Positions 1 through 15,052 of a stretch of 64,000 nucleotides of DNA are shown piece after piece. Location of the stretch: the NCBI GenBank assembly GCA_949825025.1, contig OX463785.1, positions 8,371,971 through 8,435,970 of the forward strand, written 5' to 3'. The notes below the pieces were generated by a model. That model did no database searches and had not been told where the DNA came from. It saw only the letters and a program-made list of their open reading frames with translations. Within the stretch, counting starts at the first letter, position 1, and every line of letters starts with the position of its first letter. Source of the DNA: Siphlonurus alternatus (Eukaryota > Arthropoda > Insecta > Ephemeroptera > Siphlonuridae). A program made the position numbers and the translations under genes.

Positions 1-1107
1 CTGTCTCTCCCTCATCTTTTTCATTCCCTCCTACTCTCTCTACATTTTTGTATTAACACCTGGTACCGTTTTTTTTTTATCAAAAATATGATGATAAGAT
101 AAAAAAAATTGCTTGTTTCTTTTTTTTTATGTCTACATAAAGATAAGCTTTTATCATATTGAAACATTATATATGATGGATTTTTATCGATCACTTATTA
201 CAATTTTTTTTATGCAATGATTGTAATAATAAAACTAGTTATTATAAACCACTACATAAAAAAATGTAATTATTAATTTTTTTGTTGTAGAAATGATGAT
301 ATTTTGTTTTTATTTTCTTAATTTAGGTAGTTAAGAAAGTATACAGCCTAGTAATTCAATGTTAATTTATAAAGAGGTGTATTTTCATGCAAAATATCAT
401 TATTGTTCTTCTTAATTGTGTTATGTATTAGCTATAGCAAATTACATAATTTATTCATCCATAAGATGCTATATATTACATATTCGGTTAATGCATTGCA
501 TAAAAGAGCATTATTGAATATAAAAAGACTTGCAAAATAATGTTTCACCCTATTTTTTAAATATTTTACAAGGATCTATAATATTTAATTAGTATAATAA
601 ACGATTTTATCTAACTAATATTTTGCATTGGTTTCGTTATAGTAGATAATGCAAATTTAAAATATTAAACCTCTATTGATCTCAACATAAAAACACATGA
701 TAATTATAAAATAATGATTTTTTAAGTAAAAAGTATTATTTAAAAGATATAATAAAAAAATAATAAATTTCTTTTATATTATAACATTACATATAAGTGT
801 TATGATTGTTTCGGTCAAGATTTTTTTTTGTGGTTTCCCATGATTACCCCCCATCAAGATAGCCACATTATGGTCATGTTAGAACGTGCTTCTCTCTGCT
901 ATAGTTTAATATGAAGTCAGATAGAAGGAACGAGGATAGTACTACTATACTAGAGGGTGGGAGAGCAATGTATGTATGTAGGCTTTTTGAGCGGGTGTGT
1001 GTATGTGTGTGGTGCTATTTTGGGAAGATGTTGAATTTTTGATGTGATGGAGAGAGAGAAAGAGGGAGGGAGACAGAATAACATACAACCGTCTTTTATA
1101 AGCTTAG
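1..1107. other. A+T-rich spacer, no gene seen
   Basis: The first 50 bases are pyrimidine-rich (TCTC runs). About 835-1010 is less A+T-rich and holds short GT runs, and 1048-1075 is a purine-rich GA stretch. No open frame, splice-bounded exon or RNA gene is recognisable. Confidence 0.5.
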
Positions 1108-1327
1108 CTACAGTCAAATTTATGTAATATTCCCTCCGGAAGTAGCCGGAAGTATGAAGTTTCTGGCCTTTCTATTCGTATTGCAGCGTTTCAATTTCAC
1201 TGCTTGGTCAGCACTTCTAACACAAAAACCTCAGCAAAAATTTCAAAACTGAATAACAAACAGAACAGTCACAAACTTCACACTTCCGGCTACTTCCGGA
1301 GATAATTTCAAATTAATTTTACTGTAG
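1108..1327. mobile_element. Foldback MITE, family A (CTACAGT ends), copy 1
   Basis: A ~220-bp element whose two ends are inverted copies of each other. The left end begins CTACAGTCAAATTTATG and runs through CCGGAAGTAGCCGGAAGT. The right end carries ACTTCCGGCTACTTCCGG and closes with AATTTTACTGTAG. There is no coding capacity, so it is best read as a non-autonomous DNA transposon. Two more diverged copies lie at 6058 and 58159. Superfamily is unknown and target duplications are not clear. Confidence 0.8.
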
Positions 1328-4300
1328 TCCAGCTTGCCGTGTATCCTTCATCTTTAATGTACCGTCATACACAAAAGATATAGAATTTTGTATTATATAA
1401 ATGATTTCAATGTTCTATTGTTTTTATTTTATTCATTAGAAAACTAACATATTTTAACTTTTGTGACTTTATAAATTTTTAATACATTATACATATTCAA
1501 TTCACAAATAGTACAAGTATAATTTATAAGTAAAGAGAATAATTCATATAATTCTAGAGTGCTACTTTTTTTTTTAGTAATATTTTAATAGTAAAAAGTA
1601 ATTTTTTTTTTTTTTTTTTTTTTTTGCTAGCAATTGCCATTAGAGTATAAATATGATAATAAGTTGTCGGTAAAGTTTACCCTTGAAGAGGACACTATGG
1701 ACTAATGGACACTCCACAGCTGACCTTTGTTGGGTCACAAATGTGTACTTGGGTCTCAACTTCATACAATATTGCAATTTCAAGTGAACTTTCAAATTTA
1801 CACACAAGAGGGATATTATGTTGAGCTTTTTTAATTTCTTATGTCTGGATACTTTAAAAGTGTATTTTTAATTGAAATATCATATAACGTACAAAATGTT
1901 TAATTAGTACATCCAGGGTCATACATTATACATATCTCTAGACCTGTTCTTTAACAAAAATATATTTAAAGTGTTTTGTATAGAAATACATTATATAATT
2001 TTTTGTTATTATTATTTTTTTAAAAACCTGAAGGAGCTAATTTAAATAAAAACTAAATGTAATAAACTTTATACCTTGATCAAGGTATTATAATACCAAA
2101 AATACCTATAAAAATTAGACAAAAGGCTCTGCGTACATATTTTTTTTATATAAAATTACGATGAAAACTCCCATAAAATATTTGATAAGGGGGGGGGGAG
2201 GAGGAAGTATCTGTTATAGTTGTAATTTTTTTAATTATCACAGGGGGAGTTTTAATTTTTAACAGGAATATTATAAATGTAAAGCATGAATTGAAATCTA
2301 TGAACGTTTATTTCCTGATTGATTGTAACCAAATATTAACTATAAGGTGTAATTTAATTAAACCTAAGTTATAAATCAATTTATATTTTTCTGGTGTGCA
2401 ATGGTCTTCTTGAAAATATATTTGGCTATTTAATCCAAAATGTATGCTAAAATTTATAGTAATTGTATTTTATTCTGATCGATGAATGGAGACAATAATC
2501 AGTTATATTATTGTTTAAGTAAAATTTTTTGCTGTTTAATTTTACATTTATTTTAAATTAGTGGTTCTGTTGAAAGTACTGCCAAGTATTAAAATATTAA
2601 AAATCCTTATGACACAACTAAAATATCATTAGATGTTTATTATGGAAAGTGCATGTTTTCTTGTCTACGACTGTACTTAAAACAATTGAGTTATCATATA
2701 GAATAACTTTAAATATTAACAAATTTCTTTTTCAAAAAAAGTAGTTAAATATAAATTTATGTTATATGTATGTAAAAATATAAAATTGAAGCTCATTACT
2801 TAATGTATGATAATTTTCCTCCCCGTGACTCTGTAACGATATATTATTTCCCCACACCGTGCATGTTTGGTTTATCACATACAAAAATCATGATTATATT
2901 CTTTATTCAGTTTATTTTTTATTTTACCTTCATTGTCATGATAGCATCTTCTTACTTTCTACTTGCATGAAATGGTTTTACTAACTTTGTTTTAAGGAGT
3001 CTAACTTTGCTTTTCTTTGAAATTTCACCATTAAATTTAAATTGTAAAATAAAAACATTATTTTATTAATAAATTATTATTAATATCAGTTAAACTATAA
3101 ACTGTTCATAAATATTGTTAAAAATTAAAAAAAAATTATCAAATAAAAATAATTGTGTTAATTGTAAGTTAATTAATTACAATTTAAATCAAAACGTTAT
3201 TTAGTCGCATATTTTGTTGTAAATTTATCAATATGGTTAGGAATGATAATGTAAAAATTCATGAAATGTTTCCTGCATTTGAGGTTGTAAAATATGGTGA
3301 GATTTAATTAATGGAAAAACAAAGTAATATAATTAAAAAATACTGAGAAAGAAAGTTTTACTCATTAAGAAGTGTTATTATCGATGCTATCAAATACTAC
3401 ACATTTTTTTGGTTAATTCAGAAAACGTGGAATAGCGTCACTAGCTAAAGCTCTATCATTATCAGCTATAATAATACATCTTTCAAGTATGTAATCATGG
3501 CAATAACTCAAACACTTTCTTACGTTTTATAAAAAGGAAATGATGAACAATTTTAATAATAGTAAAACGTATTTTTAATTATACTAATAATGTAAAAAAA
3601 ATAATGTTATCGATGATATAGTCAAAAGTGTAGTGAATCATTTTGTAAAGACATTATCTGAAGAGCAATAGCATTGCCAACATTGCGTGTGTGAAACTTA
3701 GTTCACAGTACAGTGGCAGTAGATATCTGTCCATAGACGTTATCGTGACCATAGATAATATTCAGTGAGTAGGAGGGTGAGATATATACCATCCTACCTG
3801 GTTCACACGAAATGATATTTCTAGTAACCGCCCCGCCCACAAAACTATAGAACAATTGTTGACACTATCTTATGGCGTCATTATCTAAGTTTAATAATAA
3901 AGATAAGATCAATTTAATTTGATGTAATTTTACAGGAATTAGACCAAATTACGATATTTTATAAAAGTATTTTTATTTTATCATACAGCTTTATAATTAT
4001 TAAGTTATACAATGCTTAATTTTGAATATGAGGACTTAAAAATGTGGAGTCAGAAATAATGTATTACATTTAACTTGAATTCTAAATTGAAGTATAGAAA
4101 TGTGTAGTATAATTAGTCAAAATTGTCAAAATTTTCAATTTTTTAATATTAAAATTTAAATACAAAGTAAATTGTTATTAATATTGAAAATATAAAAAAT
4201 TAAAATATTCGTTTGTATTTTAAAACTCATATCTAAAATTAATTTACATTTATTATTAAAAAATAATAATTAATTACACAGAATTATAGATACGTTAAAT

Positions 4301-4724
4301 TTAATATCTAAAAACTTAGTAATATTTTTTCCACAGAATACAAAATATATAAAAGGATAAGAAAATTGAAATAAAAAACATGATTTAATTACACCTAACG
4401 TCATAAACGATTTTTAATCATTCAATCATAATGATTTATTATATACAAAATATATTTCATTAAAAAAACAGCAACAAAATAATTACAAGCATCATTAAAT
4501 TGATTAATTTTCATAAAACAAGATTTGATAATACTACCTCTATATACCCGGTAGCATATACGCATGCTTATAATTAGTTCGGACGCTAGTATGATTAATT
4601 AAGAGATGCTACCTGCCTATCTACCTGTCTAATAAGGGAGGTGATAATTGACTGGCATGGGTATGCATGCACACAACTCCATTAGCTATATAATGCAGCT
4701 TGTTTCTCTTATGCTTTGCTACTC
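1328..4724. other. A+T-rich spacer, no gene seen
   Basis: Contains poly-T tracts (for example near 1602-1625), a G9 run near 2190 and a short less A+T-rich patch at 1675-1760 and 3660-3850, but no open frame above background. Nothing is recognisable as an RNA gene. Confidence 0.5.
2071..2088. repeat. Perfect 18-bp palindrome
   Basis: ATACCTTGATCAAGGTAT is exactly self-complementary with no loop. It stands alone in A+T-rich DNA. It could be a dimeric protein-binding site or chance; no partner copy was noticed. Confidence 0.6.
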
Positions 4725-4729
4725 GTATA

Positions 4730-4760
<31 letters not shown>
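4725..4760. repeat. Short (TA)n microsatellite
   Basis: TA dinucleotides with one interruption. It accounts for the Tyr-Ile run in the overlapping minus-strand open frame, which is not credible as a gene. Confidence 0.8.
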
Positions 4761-6057
4761 ACAAACAAACCCACTGTTGAGGAGCTATTATTTCTACACC
4801 AGTGCACGTCTGTTGCTGCTTGTTTAGATCGTATTCATTCAAAACCATGCACGCTCATTTTATATATGGTGCACTGAGTTATCTTCTTATTACTGTCCTG
4901 TTCATTGCAGATAATAATAAATATAAGAATTTTAAAAATGTTAGAGGATAAAGAAGAAGGTGATTAACAGTTAAATCAATGATTTGCTAAATATACTGTA
5001 GATTTAAAACACAAGCTAATTTATTGAGCAATCCTGACGAAAATAAAGAGGTTTTATAGTAAAATTAAACATTTTAAATGAGAATTTTAATTTCAAGAAT
5101 TAATTTAAGTAATAAATACTTTAAAAAAAGTAATTAAAAATGAAACCAAAATTTCAGAAATTTCCTTTTATTATTTATTTTTTTAAATGAAATTCTATTT
5201 CTATTTATTTACTTTCTATGCGGTCCCCCTTGGGTGTATGTATTATTATTTATTTTTTTTTAAAGCTCAATGATATCTGCACAATTTATGGTCAACTCGT
5301 CATAAGACTGACAATTTTTTAACCACTAAAATGTAAATAATTAACTTCTAATCAACAAAGTTTAGGCTTACAAAAATTCACCTTGCCCCTACTAGATATG
5401 CAACCCGCTTCATCCAGATGCTTAACAAATTGCCTAACCTCAAGGCGATCAGTAAATTTAATTGTGCTTTACATTAAAATTATGAATTCTTATTTAAAAA
5501 ATTAAATTATTCCATTATTAAGCTTTTATTGCAGATTTGATATTTCTAATTCTAATTCTATTTCTAATGAATCTAATTATTCAGTGAAAATGAAAAGTGC
5601 ATAAAATCATTTTTGTATTTCTTTTTCTTCTTTTTCAATAATGTCCTTGAATGATCGAACTGTAGACTAATAATATAATATTATTTCTTTTATAAATTTA
5701 TTTTTCTAACATTAATTTAGTACGTAGAAACTAAATTTACATGTTTTTTTTTACAAACGACATGGCGAACACTATAAAGTTGTTATTAATACAAGGGGAA
5801 AGTAGAATTATAAAAATATATTTTTAGAAAATCAACATTGTAAGTCTCATTCTGTCAGCTGTTTTCAACCATTATTGTCAAGTGTGTCACAATTTCAATG
5901 TAAGTTATGCTAACTAAAATAACATGAAGCTTTGAAATAACATAGCACATAACATTTTGTTTAGCAATGATATAAAAAATTATATATAGTTGTATTAATT
6001 CAACTAGAAATTCAAGATTTTTTAATATCATGTTTATATTTGAAAACTTCTGAAAAT
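4761..6057. other. A+T-rich spacer, no gene seen
   Basis: Apart from the short repeat fragment at 5383-5450, this stretch shows only A/T homopolymers and stop-dense frames. Confidence 0.5.
5383..5450 (+). repeat. Fragment of dispersed repeat D
   Basis: A diverged piece related to the longer repeats at 29951-30190 and 53584-53837. It shares CCCCT, then GCTTCAT, then ATGCTTAACAAATTGC in the same order and spacing, then loses similarity. Confidence 0.5.
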
Positions 6058-6260
6058 TAAGTCAAATTAATGTTTTATTTGGACCGGAAATAAACGGAAG
6101 TTAGAAGTTTTTGGTCCTATGAACTTCAATTTGAAGATTCCGGTTTGTAATAAGAGTTCTAACTTGTTTATAAAATTTCTAAAATTCTGAGATGTAGCCG
6201 GAAACCTCTCATTTTTGGGTACTTCCGGTGGGAATATTAAATAATAAATTTGACGGTAGC
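6058..6260. mobile_element. Foldback MITE, family A, copy 2 (diverged)
   Basis: Left end AAGTCAAATTAATG leads into CGGAAGTTAGAAGTTT. The right end has TACTTCCGGTGGGAATATT and closes TTTGACGGTAGC, the complement of GCTACCGTCAAA. Order, length and end sequence match the copy at 1108, with more mismatches. No coding capacity. The overlapping 63-codon frame is a by-product. Confidence 0.65.
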
Positions 6261-6405
6261 TACTATCGGCACCAAAAAGCGTGTGCCCCTCTCCTTATGG
6301 AACTTGTATGCTATTCAGGGGCACGCCATTTCGATTCTGATAGTAGCAGTGAGCTTGCTTTAAATTTAAACATTTTGATATTTAATTTTTTATTAATTCA
6401 TGCTT

Positions 6406-6523
6406 ACTCGTCGCCTTGAAAAATTTCACATTTGCAGCTTTGTTAATCACTATGTCCTATGTTATTCTTAAGGAGCAAGGTGATTATCAGGGCCGCAAAG
6501 GGAAATTTTCCGAGGCGTCAACA
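6406..6523. mobile_element. Foldback MITE, family B (ACTCGTCGCC ends), copy 1
   Basis: A ~118-bp element with left end ACTCGTCGCCTTGAAAAATT and right end GGAAATTTTCCGAGGCGTC. The interior (AATCACTATG...TTATTCTTA...TGATTA) matches the copies at 9523, 24959 and 28421. The right terminus has decayed. Confidence 0.75.
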
Positions 6524-7249
6524 GTTTAACACCCAAAAAGTTGAGTTTTTTTTTATAATAATAATTTTGAAATTCATAGTGACCAGAATGCCTTCATATC
6601 CAGATATTTCCGTCGGTATTATTATATTAACCCTACTCTGTACTTAACAAAGTAAAGAATGTACTTATAATAAAGTATAAAGATTTGTTTTTTAAGATTA
6701 TTTTTCCTTTTGAAAGTAGTACATACAAGCAAGCATTTTTAAAAAGTATTTGATATCAATCTTATAATACTGATAAATTACTATATGAGTATACAAGAAA
6801 AATATAATTGAAGTTAGTAGCTATACTGCTGCTTAAGTTACAACTACTATATATGAAGTGGATTATTTATTACAAAAAAAAAAAAACTTTTTTTTTTTTT
6901 TTTATTTCTTCTAAAGATTTATGTTTAGAACTTTTAACCAACTATGTCGGGAAGAATTTTTGTTATATTATATAGTAACAAGTTACTATTTTTATATATT
7001 TTCTTATATACATCAAGATTGCAACTTAAAGTTTATAATATATGAAGTAAATATATAATATATTATATATCTAAGAAATTAGTATTATAAAAAAGTAATC
7101 TTTCTAGTATTATAAAAGTACTGGCCTTGCAATTTTGTTGTGTAATATCTTCTATAGAAGCTCATCTGTGAAATTAATTCTCAAGTGGGATTGGGAGAGT
7201 AAAGTGTGGTCGTTAAGAAATATGATTTAGTAGAGTGAGTTTCATTTAT
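6524..7249. other. A+T-rich spacer, no gene seen
   Basis: Homopolymer A and T runs near 6877-6905 and several TATATAATATA stretches. No supported exon. Confidence 0.5.
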
Positions 7250-7351
7250 CTCTCCTCCCTCTCCCTCTCCCTCTCCCCTCTCTCTCCAATCGTCTCTCTC
7301 TCCCACTGTATCTCTCTCTCTCTCTCTCTCTCTCTCCCTGTCTCTCTTTCT
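7250..7351 (+). repeat. Imperfect CT-rich microsatellite
   Basis: CT and CCCT units, with CT on the plus strand as in all the other long arrays of this window. A purer (CT)n stretch begins near 7311. Confidence 0.85.
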
Positions 7352-9522
<2,171 letters not shown>

Positions 9523-9635
9523 ACTCGTCGCCTCGGAAAATTTTCCTTTGCAGCCTTGCACCGTGCGTTGTAAGAATAACACAGGGCATGGTGATAAATA
9601 AGGTTGCAAGTAGGAAATTTTTCAAGGCGACGAGT
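9523..9635. mobile_element. Foldback MITE, family B, copy 2 (best preserved)
   Basis: 113 bp. Left end ACTCGTCGCCTCGGAAAATT and right end AAATTTTTCAAGGCGACGAGT. A TA lies at or one base from each end, compatible with a TA target duplication. The interior TAACACAGGGCATGGTGAT is shared with the other copies. A 60-codon minus-strand frame crosses it and is a by-product. Confidence 0.8.
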
Positions 9636-9700
9636 ATGCGATCACATTCAAAAATGTCGTCTTACACTTGCATTTAATATAATCCTTGTGGAAAAAAAAA

Positions 9701-9935
9701 CGTCTTTAACTCATCCTTTACACGTCTAAATCTTATCTTATAACTTCTTTTTACCTCAAAAACACATCTTATTTCTTCCTCGCTCAAAGTGACGATAAAA
9801 TTGAGAAAATATTTACTACATTTTTTATGCTCAGTAAGAGGAAAGAAGACGTTCTCTCGTCTTTTTACTTATTTTTTCTTCTAAAATGGTACAAAATAGG
9901 AGGGAATTTAGACGAGGCGAGAGCTTAATAAAGAT
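9701..9935. mobile_element. Inverted-repeat element, family C
   Basis: The left end reads CGTCTTTAACTCATCC, then ACACGTCTAAAT. The right end reads ATTTAGACGAGGCGAGAGC, then TTAATAAAGAT, so the ends are imperfect inverted repeats. The last ~35 bases of the window (63966-64000) repeat the left end, which shows it is dispersed. No coding capacity is evident. Confidence 0.6.
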
Positions 9936-10494
9936 AACATTTATTTTAACACGGGAATGTTTAATTTTTTGAGAATTATACTCTCAATATTTTATTTCAT
10001 TTTTTTTTAAATAAATTATATAGCTTCTTAGAGTTTATTATTACCATAAGTTCACTCAAGAAATCATAATGCCATGTACTAAAAATACTGTTTTTACATA
10101 CGATTAGATAGAATGGTAAAAATGCTGAAAAATGAGCCAACCCACGCCGGTAATGTCTGAGTTTTCACTCTGATGCAATCAAAACTTTGCCCTTAATACC
10201 TTTAATGTGGTATAGTTTTATCGTTTCGAAATTTTTGTATATATCTACATAATATCTCTTATTGAATACTTGATATGTCTATTTTTATTTTTTTTAGATA
10301 ATAACTTAATATATAAATTATACATTCAATATAACAGAAAAATGTAGAAAATTCATATAATCAAAAAGTTGAATAAATTTAATTTTCATTTAAATAATAT
10401 AACATAAATAGATAGTATTAGATATTACTTTTATATAGATATTCTACAGTATATTTTAAATGGCATTAGAAAAAGTATAATATTGTTTGGCAAA
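9936..10494. other. A+T-rich spacer
   Basis: No open frame or repeat unit recognised. A short less A+T-rich patch lies at 10130-10200. Confidence 0.5.
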
Positions 10495-10680
10495 GCAAGA
10501 TGGCGTTCAGCGCAATATTAGAAGTCACGCCACGCGTGACGTCACGCATGCGTGATAAATTTCTGCCGCGACACGCCGATTAATTGAAGTGTGGGGTGGA
10601 GGAGGGTGGACGTGCCTTTCGTACTTCCAAGGGAGGGAGGGAGAGGGAGAAAACCGAGGAAAGAGAAACTATTCGTGGCT
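10495..10680. promoter_or_regulatory. CpG-containing island with CRE-like and YY1-like sites
   Basis: This patch is clearly richer in G+C and CpG than its surroundings. It holds AAGATGGCG at 10497-10505, which matches the known YY1 core, and a TGACGTCA octamer at 10537-10544 inside CGTGACGTCACGCATGCGTG. A G-rich stretch of GGGAGGG units follows near 10628-10650. In animal genomes such combinations occur at housekeeping promoters. No coding exon is recognisable on either side, so promoter activity and direction are inferred only. Confidence 0.35.
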
Positions 10681-11270
10681 ACACTTTTAATTTAAAACAT
10701 ATTAAAAATGAATTTAATACTCTGTGGTATTCACGCATTACAAAATAGACACGCTTTCATACTTTGAAATGATTTTTTGTTTAAGTATCTCAAATAATAA
10801 TAAATCACACTATATATGTTTGATTAATGTATGTCATTATATTTTATAAGTATTATTTAATATTTTAATTATTTTTTATATACTTGGGAGTTTATTACTA
10901 TATAATTTCAAATATAGACATTTATACATAATATAATATTTAAAATATTGTTTATAAGCAAAATAATTTATTTAAGGAAATTTTTATTAAATATGCAATA
11001 TCCGCATTGGATAGATTTCATCATAGATTGTTTGACAATAGTGCCTGTTAGTCAAGTATAGATTTTATAGCACAATAGTACATGTATTTATAATAGGGAG
11101 TTTTTGAACCAACTAACGCTTAATAAAAATCCTGCAATGTATTGGGTCAATGTTTGTTATTGTTCTTGCTTTTATAAATTGACTGAACATCTCTAATATT
11201 ATATCCCCCATTTAATCTCTCAAATCTGAAGTGCCCAGAGCAACAACCTGCATGGATGAAGAATGTATCA
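10681..11270. other. A+T-rich spacer
   Basis: No supported feature. Frames are short and stop-dense. Confidence 0.5.
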
Positions 11271-11405
11271 TAGGTCTGTTCGTAAATACACAATCAGAAA
11301 GAATTGATTATTTGTGATGAACTTTATGTTCCATGTACAGAAGGTTCATCTCAAATAATCGATTCTTTTTTATTGTGTATTTAGTATTATTTACGAACAG
11401 ACTTA
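11271..11405. mobile_element. 135-bp foldback element flanked by TA
   Basis: The left arm TAGGTCTGTTCGTAAATACA continues to AATTGATTATTTGTGATGAAC. The right arm GTTCATCTCAAATAATCGA leads to TTTACGAACAGACTTA. Almost the whole length can pair into one hairpin. TA sits at both ends, as expected for a Tc1/mariner-like MITE, although the superfamily cannot be assigned from this alone. Confidence 0.75.
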
Positions 11406-11515
11406 TTGAGTTTTGATTAATTAGTAACTCTGGCAAGAATAATGAACAAGCGTCATGATTTTTTTTTATTCCATATTCTAATAAAGTACCTCAAGTTATG
11501 TATTGTCAATACATG

Positions 11516-11569
11516 TGACGTCATAGTCCTACATTTCATAGTGAGAGACGATACATGACCATGACGTCA
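11516..11569. promoter_or_regulatory. Pair of TGACGTCA sites
   Basis: Perfect CRE/ATF-type octamers at 11516-11523 and 11562-11569, 46 bp apart, within ATACATGTGACGTCATAG and GATACATGACCATGACGTCA. The surrounding repeated ATACATG suggests the pair may belong to a decayed inverted repeat rather than a gene promoter. Confidence 0.35.
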
Positions 11570-12139
11570 CAGCGTCTTTCTCTTCGATTTTGAGAGTATT
11601 AGAGGGTAAAAAATAATATGAAAAAATTTAATAATACATAACTCGGAGTCCTCTTTCCTAATATGCAATAAAAAATTTACAAATACATCGTTCATTTTTG
11701 TAATACCACATATATTAGAAATTATATACTAAACTGAATATATAAAATGAGTTAAATATATTATTATTCTGCATATTATTTCAATGACATTTTCAGCTGA
11801 AAATTTTCAAATTAGTATTGTTTAAAATTATGTACGCATGATAAAGGTATTTTTATTTTGATCTTTCTCAATGTTTACAATATTAAAGTATCTTAATTCA
11901 CTGTAAAAAAATCGGCATGTCAATGTCATTAACTTGTAATTATCCGCATGATGATATAAATATATAATAAAATTAAAGTTATAAATATCTATTTCTTCAG
12001 TGTTCTAAATTTAATATTTATAAATAATATAATAATTTTAAATTTTTAAATACATGATAAAAATAGAATGACAAATAATAAAGAGTTGTTCTTGTTCTTC
12101 TTCACTATAAAAGTAAAGAATCGATATCGTAAACCATGA
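11570..12139. other. A+T-rich spacer
   Basis: No gene or repeat unit recognised. Confidence 0.5.
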
Positions 12140-12300
12140 TCGTCATTCGTCAGGACCTGATGACGTCACTGTATAGGCAAATACATTAGGCAAAAGATTC
12201 TCCCACCCTCTCTGTCGCATCATGCCACTTGGCCTACGTCTCTCTTTTCCTATACTCCAGCCCTGTCTACGCTCATTTTTTTCTTCCTGACTTCCCCCTC
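12140..12300. promoter_or_regulatory. G+C-richer patch with a CRE-like site before a CT array
   Basis: Holds TGACGTCA at 12161-12168 and pyrimidine-rich sequence running into the CT array. It is the third site of this type within 1.7 kb. A plus-strand frame here reads into the CT repeat and is not convincing. A regulatory role is inferred from motif content only. Confidence 0.25.
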
Positions 12301-12301
12301 C

Positions 12302-13579
<1,278 letters not shown>

Positions 13580-13661
13580 GACAACCTGCATGAATTTTTT
13601 GTATTATTTGGATACCAAGGACTCCGAGTTTAAAAAGTTACAATTTTTTTTTCTTAACACT

Positions 13662-13803
13662 TTAGCACCCTTAAAATCGTGGTATAAAATGATGTGAATT
13701 CATAGGCATGCGCTTGAAATGTTTTTTTCTATGCTTGCGTGTTAAGTATGTGTATGGCTATGACATCACAGCGTTTTGCGAACTTATTTTAAGGGTGTTA
13801 AGG
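13662..13803. mobile_element. Small inverted-repeat element nested in the 13580 element
   Basis: Ends TTAGCACCCTTAAAA and TTTTAAGGGTGTTAAGG are inverted repeats about 110 bp apart. The interior includes a hairpin around GCATGCGCTTG and the near-CRE ATGACATCACAGCG. It abuts the next element end to end. Confidence 0.55.
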
Positions 13804-14174
13804 GTAAGGTAACACGGATCAGCTGACCCAATGTTAAAATAATTCCACACATGAAAATTATGAAAAAAAAAATTAAAATGTTCTCCTCTACATCCCCTAT
13901 CAGTAGCTAAAATATCATATTTACAAATTCGAGCTAGTTTTTGAGTTACGAATTATGAAAGTTGACTAATTTAACATGGAAGTTTGAGTTTTTTATGTTT
14001 AAGTAGTCAACTTTAAAAATTCGTAACTCAAAAACTATTAGCTCGAATTTGTACACCTGATATATTACCTACATAGGGGATATAGAGGGGAACATTTTAA
14101 TTTTTTTTTCATAATTTTCACATGTGGGATTATTTTAACATCGGGTCAGCTGATCCGTTTTACCTTACTCTTAA
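13798..14174. mobile_element. TTAA-flanked long palindrome, family T, copy 1
   Basis: TTAA at 13798-13801 and at 14171-14174. Between them lie ends GGGTAAGGTAACACGG and CCGTTTTACCTTACTC, and nearly complete self-complementarity. The arms include TCAGCTGACCCAATGTTAA, ACATCCCCTATCAGTAG and GTTACGAATTATGAAAGTTG, with a ~40-bp loop near 13970-14000. It is clearly homologous to 61234-61575. A TTAA duplication is the known signature of piggyBac transposition, but the ends here do not start with the usual CCC, so assignment stays open. Confidence 0.8.
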
Positions 14175-14338
14175 ATGGCTAAAAAATTAGATAACATAAC
14201 AAGGTCTTTTATCCAAAAAATAAATATTATGCAGGTTGTCCATTATGACAAGTATATCTCGGAACACCATGCTTTGCAGTTAATTGATATTTGTACGTAT
14301 GTCTATGAAGGGTTCATGAACGAAAAAACAAACTAGAT

Positions 14339-14446
14339 TTAAGCCGGTATTACACGATACAATTTTTTCATACAAATTTTCCTTGTAAGAAAATTTCATC
14401 CCCATACAAACAAGCAAAATTGTATCGTTTAATACCGACTTTTTAA
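14339..14446. mobile_element. Short foldback element with TTAA at both ends
   Basis: The left arm GCCGGTATTACACGATACAA and right arm TTGTATCGTTTAATACCGAC pair with few mismatches. TTAA occurs at 14339-14342 and 14443-14446, though in this A+T-rich context that could be chance. No coding capacity. Confidence 0.65.
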
Positions 14447-15052
14447 TATATATACTGAGGGCTTTTCTTGTCTGCTACAAAATTTCTAATATGAAATCTT
14501 CGTCTCTTGGAGTTTCAGCAAGTCTAGCTAGGATAAGTTTCTACAGTCTTAAGTGTACACATCGAAATAGCATGAAATTTATCACTGCCTTTTTTGCTAC
14601 AGCTCTAAGAGACAAAGAGATGCAGATTTGCATTTTTGGGAAAGGAAGGAAGAGCCCCTATATTACATTAGCTGTCATCATTTAGGTTATTATCGGAGAT
14701 GCTCGGAAATTTTTGGTTTGTGTTGGACCATTTTTAGATCCTTCGTTGGTAACTGTCAACCAATGACTGAGCATTACAATCACGATGAAAAACTAATTGA
14801 CATGCAGTTCAAAAAAACGTTCACCACACCTCTAATGGCTGTAGGCATGATGTTACATCACGGCTGTAGGAAATGCCCCCCCCCCCCAATCATAGCAGGG
14901 GTAAAATTTACGCTGTCCCGAGGTGTACAGCAACCACGCATGTTACTCAAGGATGGCTTTATACAGGTTAAGATACGCGTGAATTTCGTGCGTCTTTTGT
15001 CTGCTTTTGTTCAGGACCCATTGCACCGCAAAATTTAAAAAGCACCATTGTG
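14447..15052 (+). other. Less A+T-rich stretch with an unsupported 136-codon frame
   Basis: A plus-strand frame runs 14628-15038, overlapping a shorter one at 14491-14685. The protein has no motif I recognise and includes a Pro run coded by a C-homopolymer at about 14877-14887. There is no signal peptide, and flanking splice sites were not convincing. It could be an exon or a decayed repeat, but the simplest reading is a chance frame in locally G+C-richer DNA. Confidence 0.3.

Larger units (their letters stand above)
13580..14240. mobile_element. Outer foldback element enclosing two others
   Basis: The left terminus GACAACCTGCATGAATTTTT is followed by ATTATTTGGATA. The right terminus is its inverted counterpart (TATCCAAAAAATAAATATTA, then GCAGGTTGTC). 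The 661-bp span contains two further inverted-repeat elements (13662-13803 and 13798-14174), as expected from successive insertions. No coding capacity. The ends are imperfect, so a chance pairing of two solo ends is possible. Confidence 0.55.

Noticed and set aside
14628..15038. 136-codon plus-strand frame
   Set aside because: No recognisable domain, a Pro run from a C homopolymer, and an overlapping frame in another phase. Kept only as an unsupported stretch.
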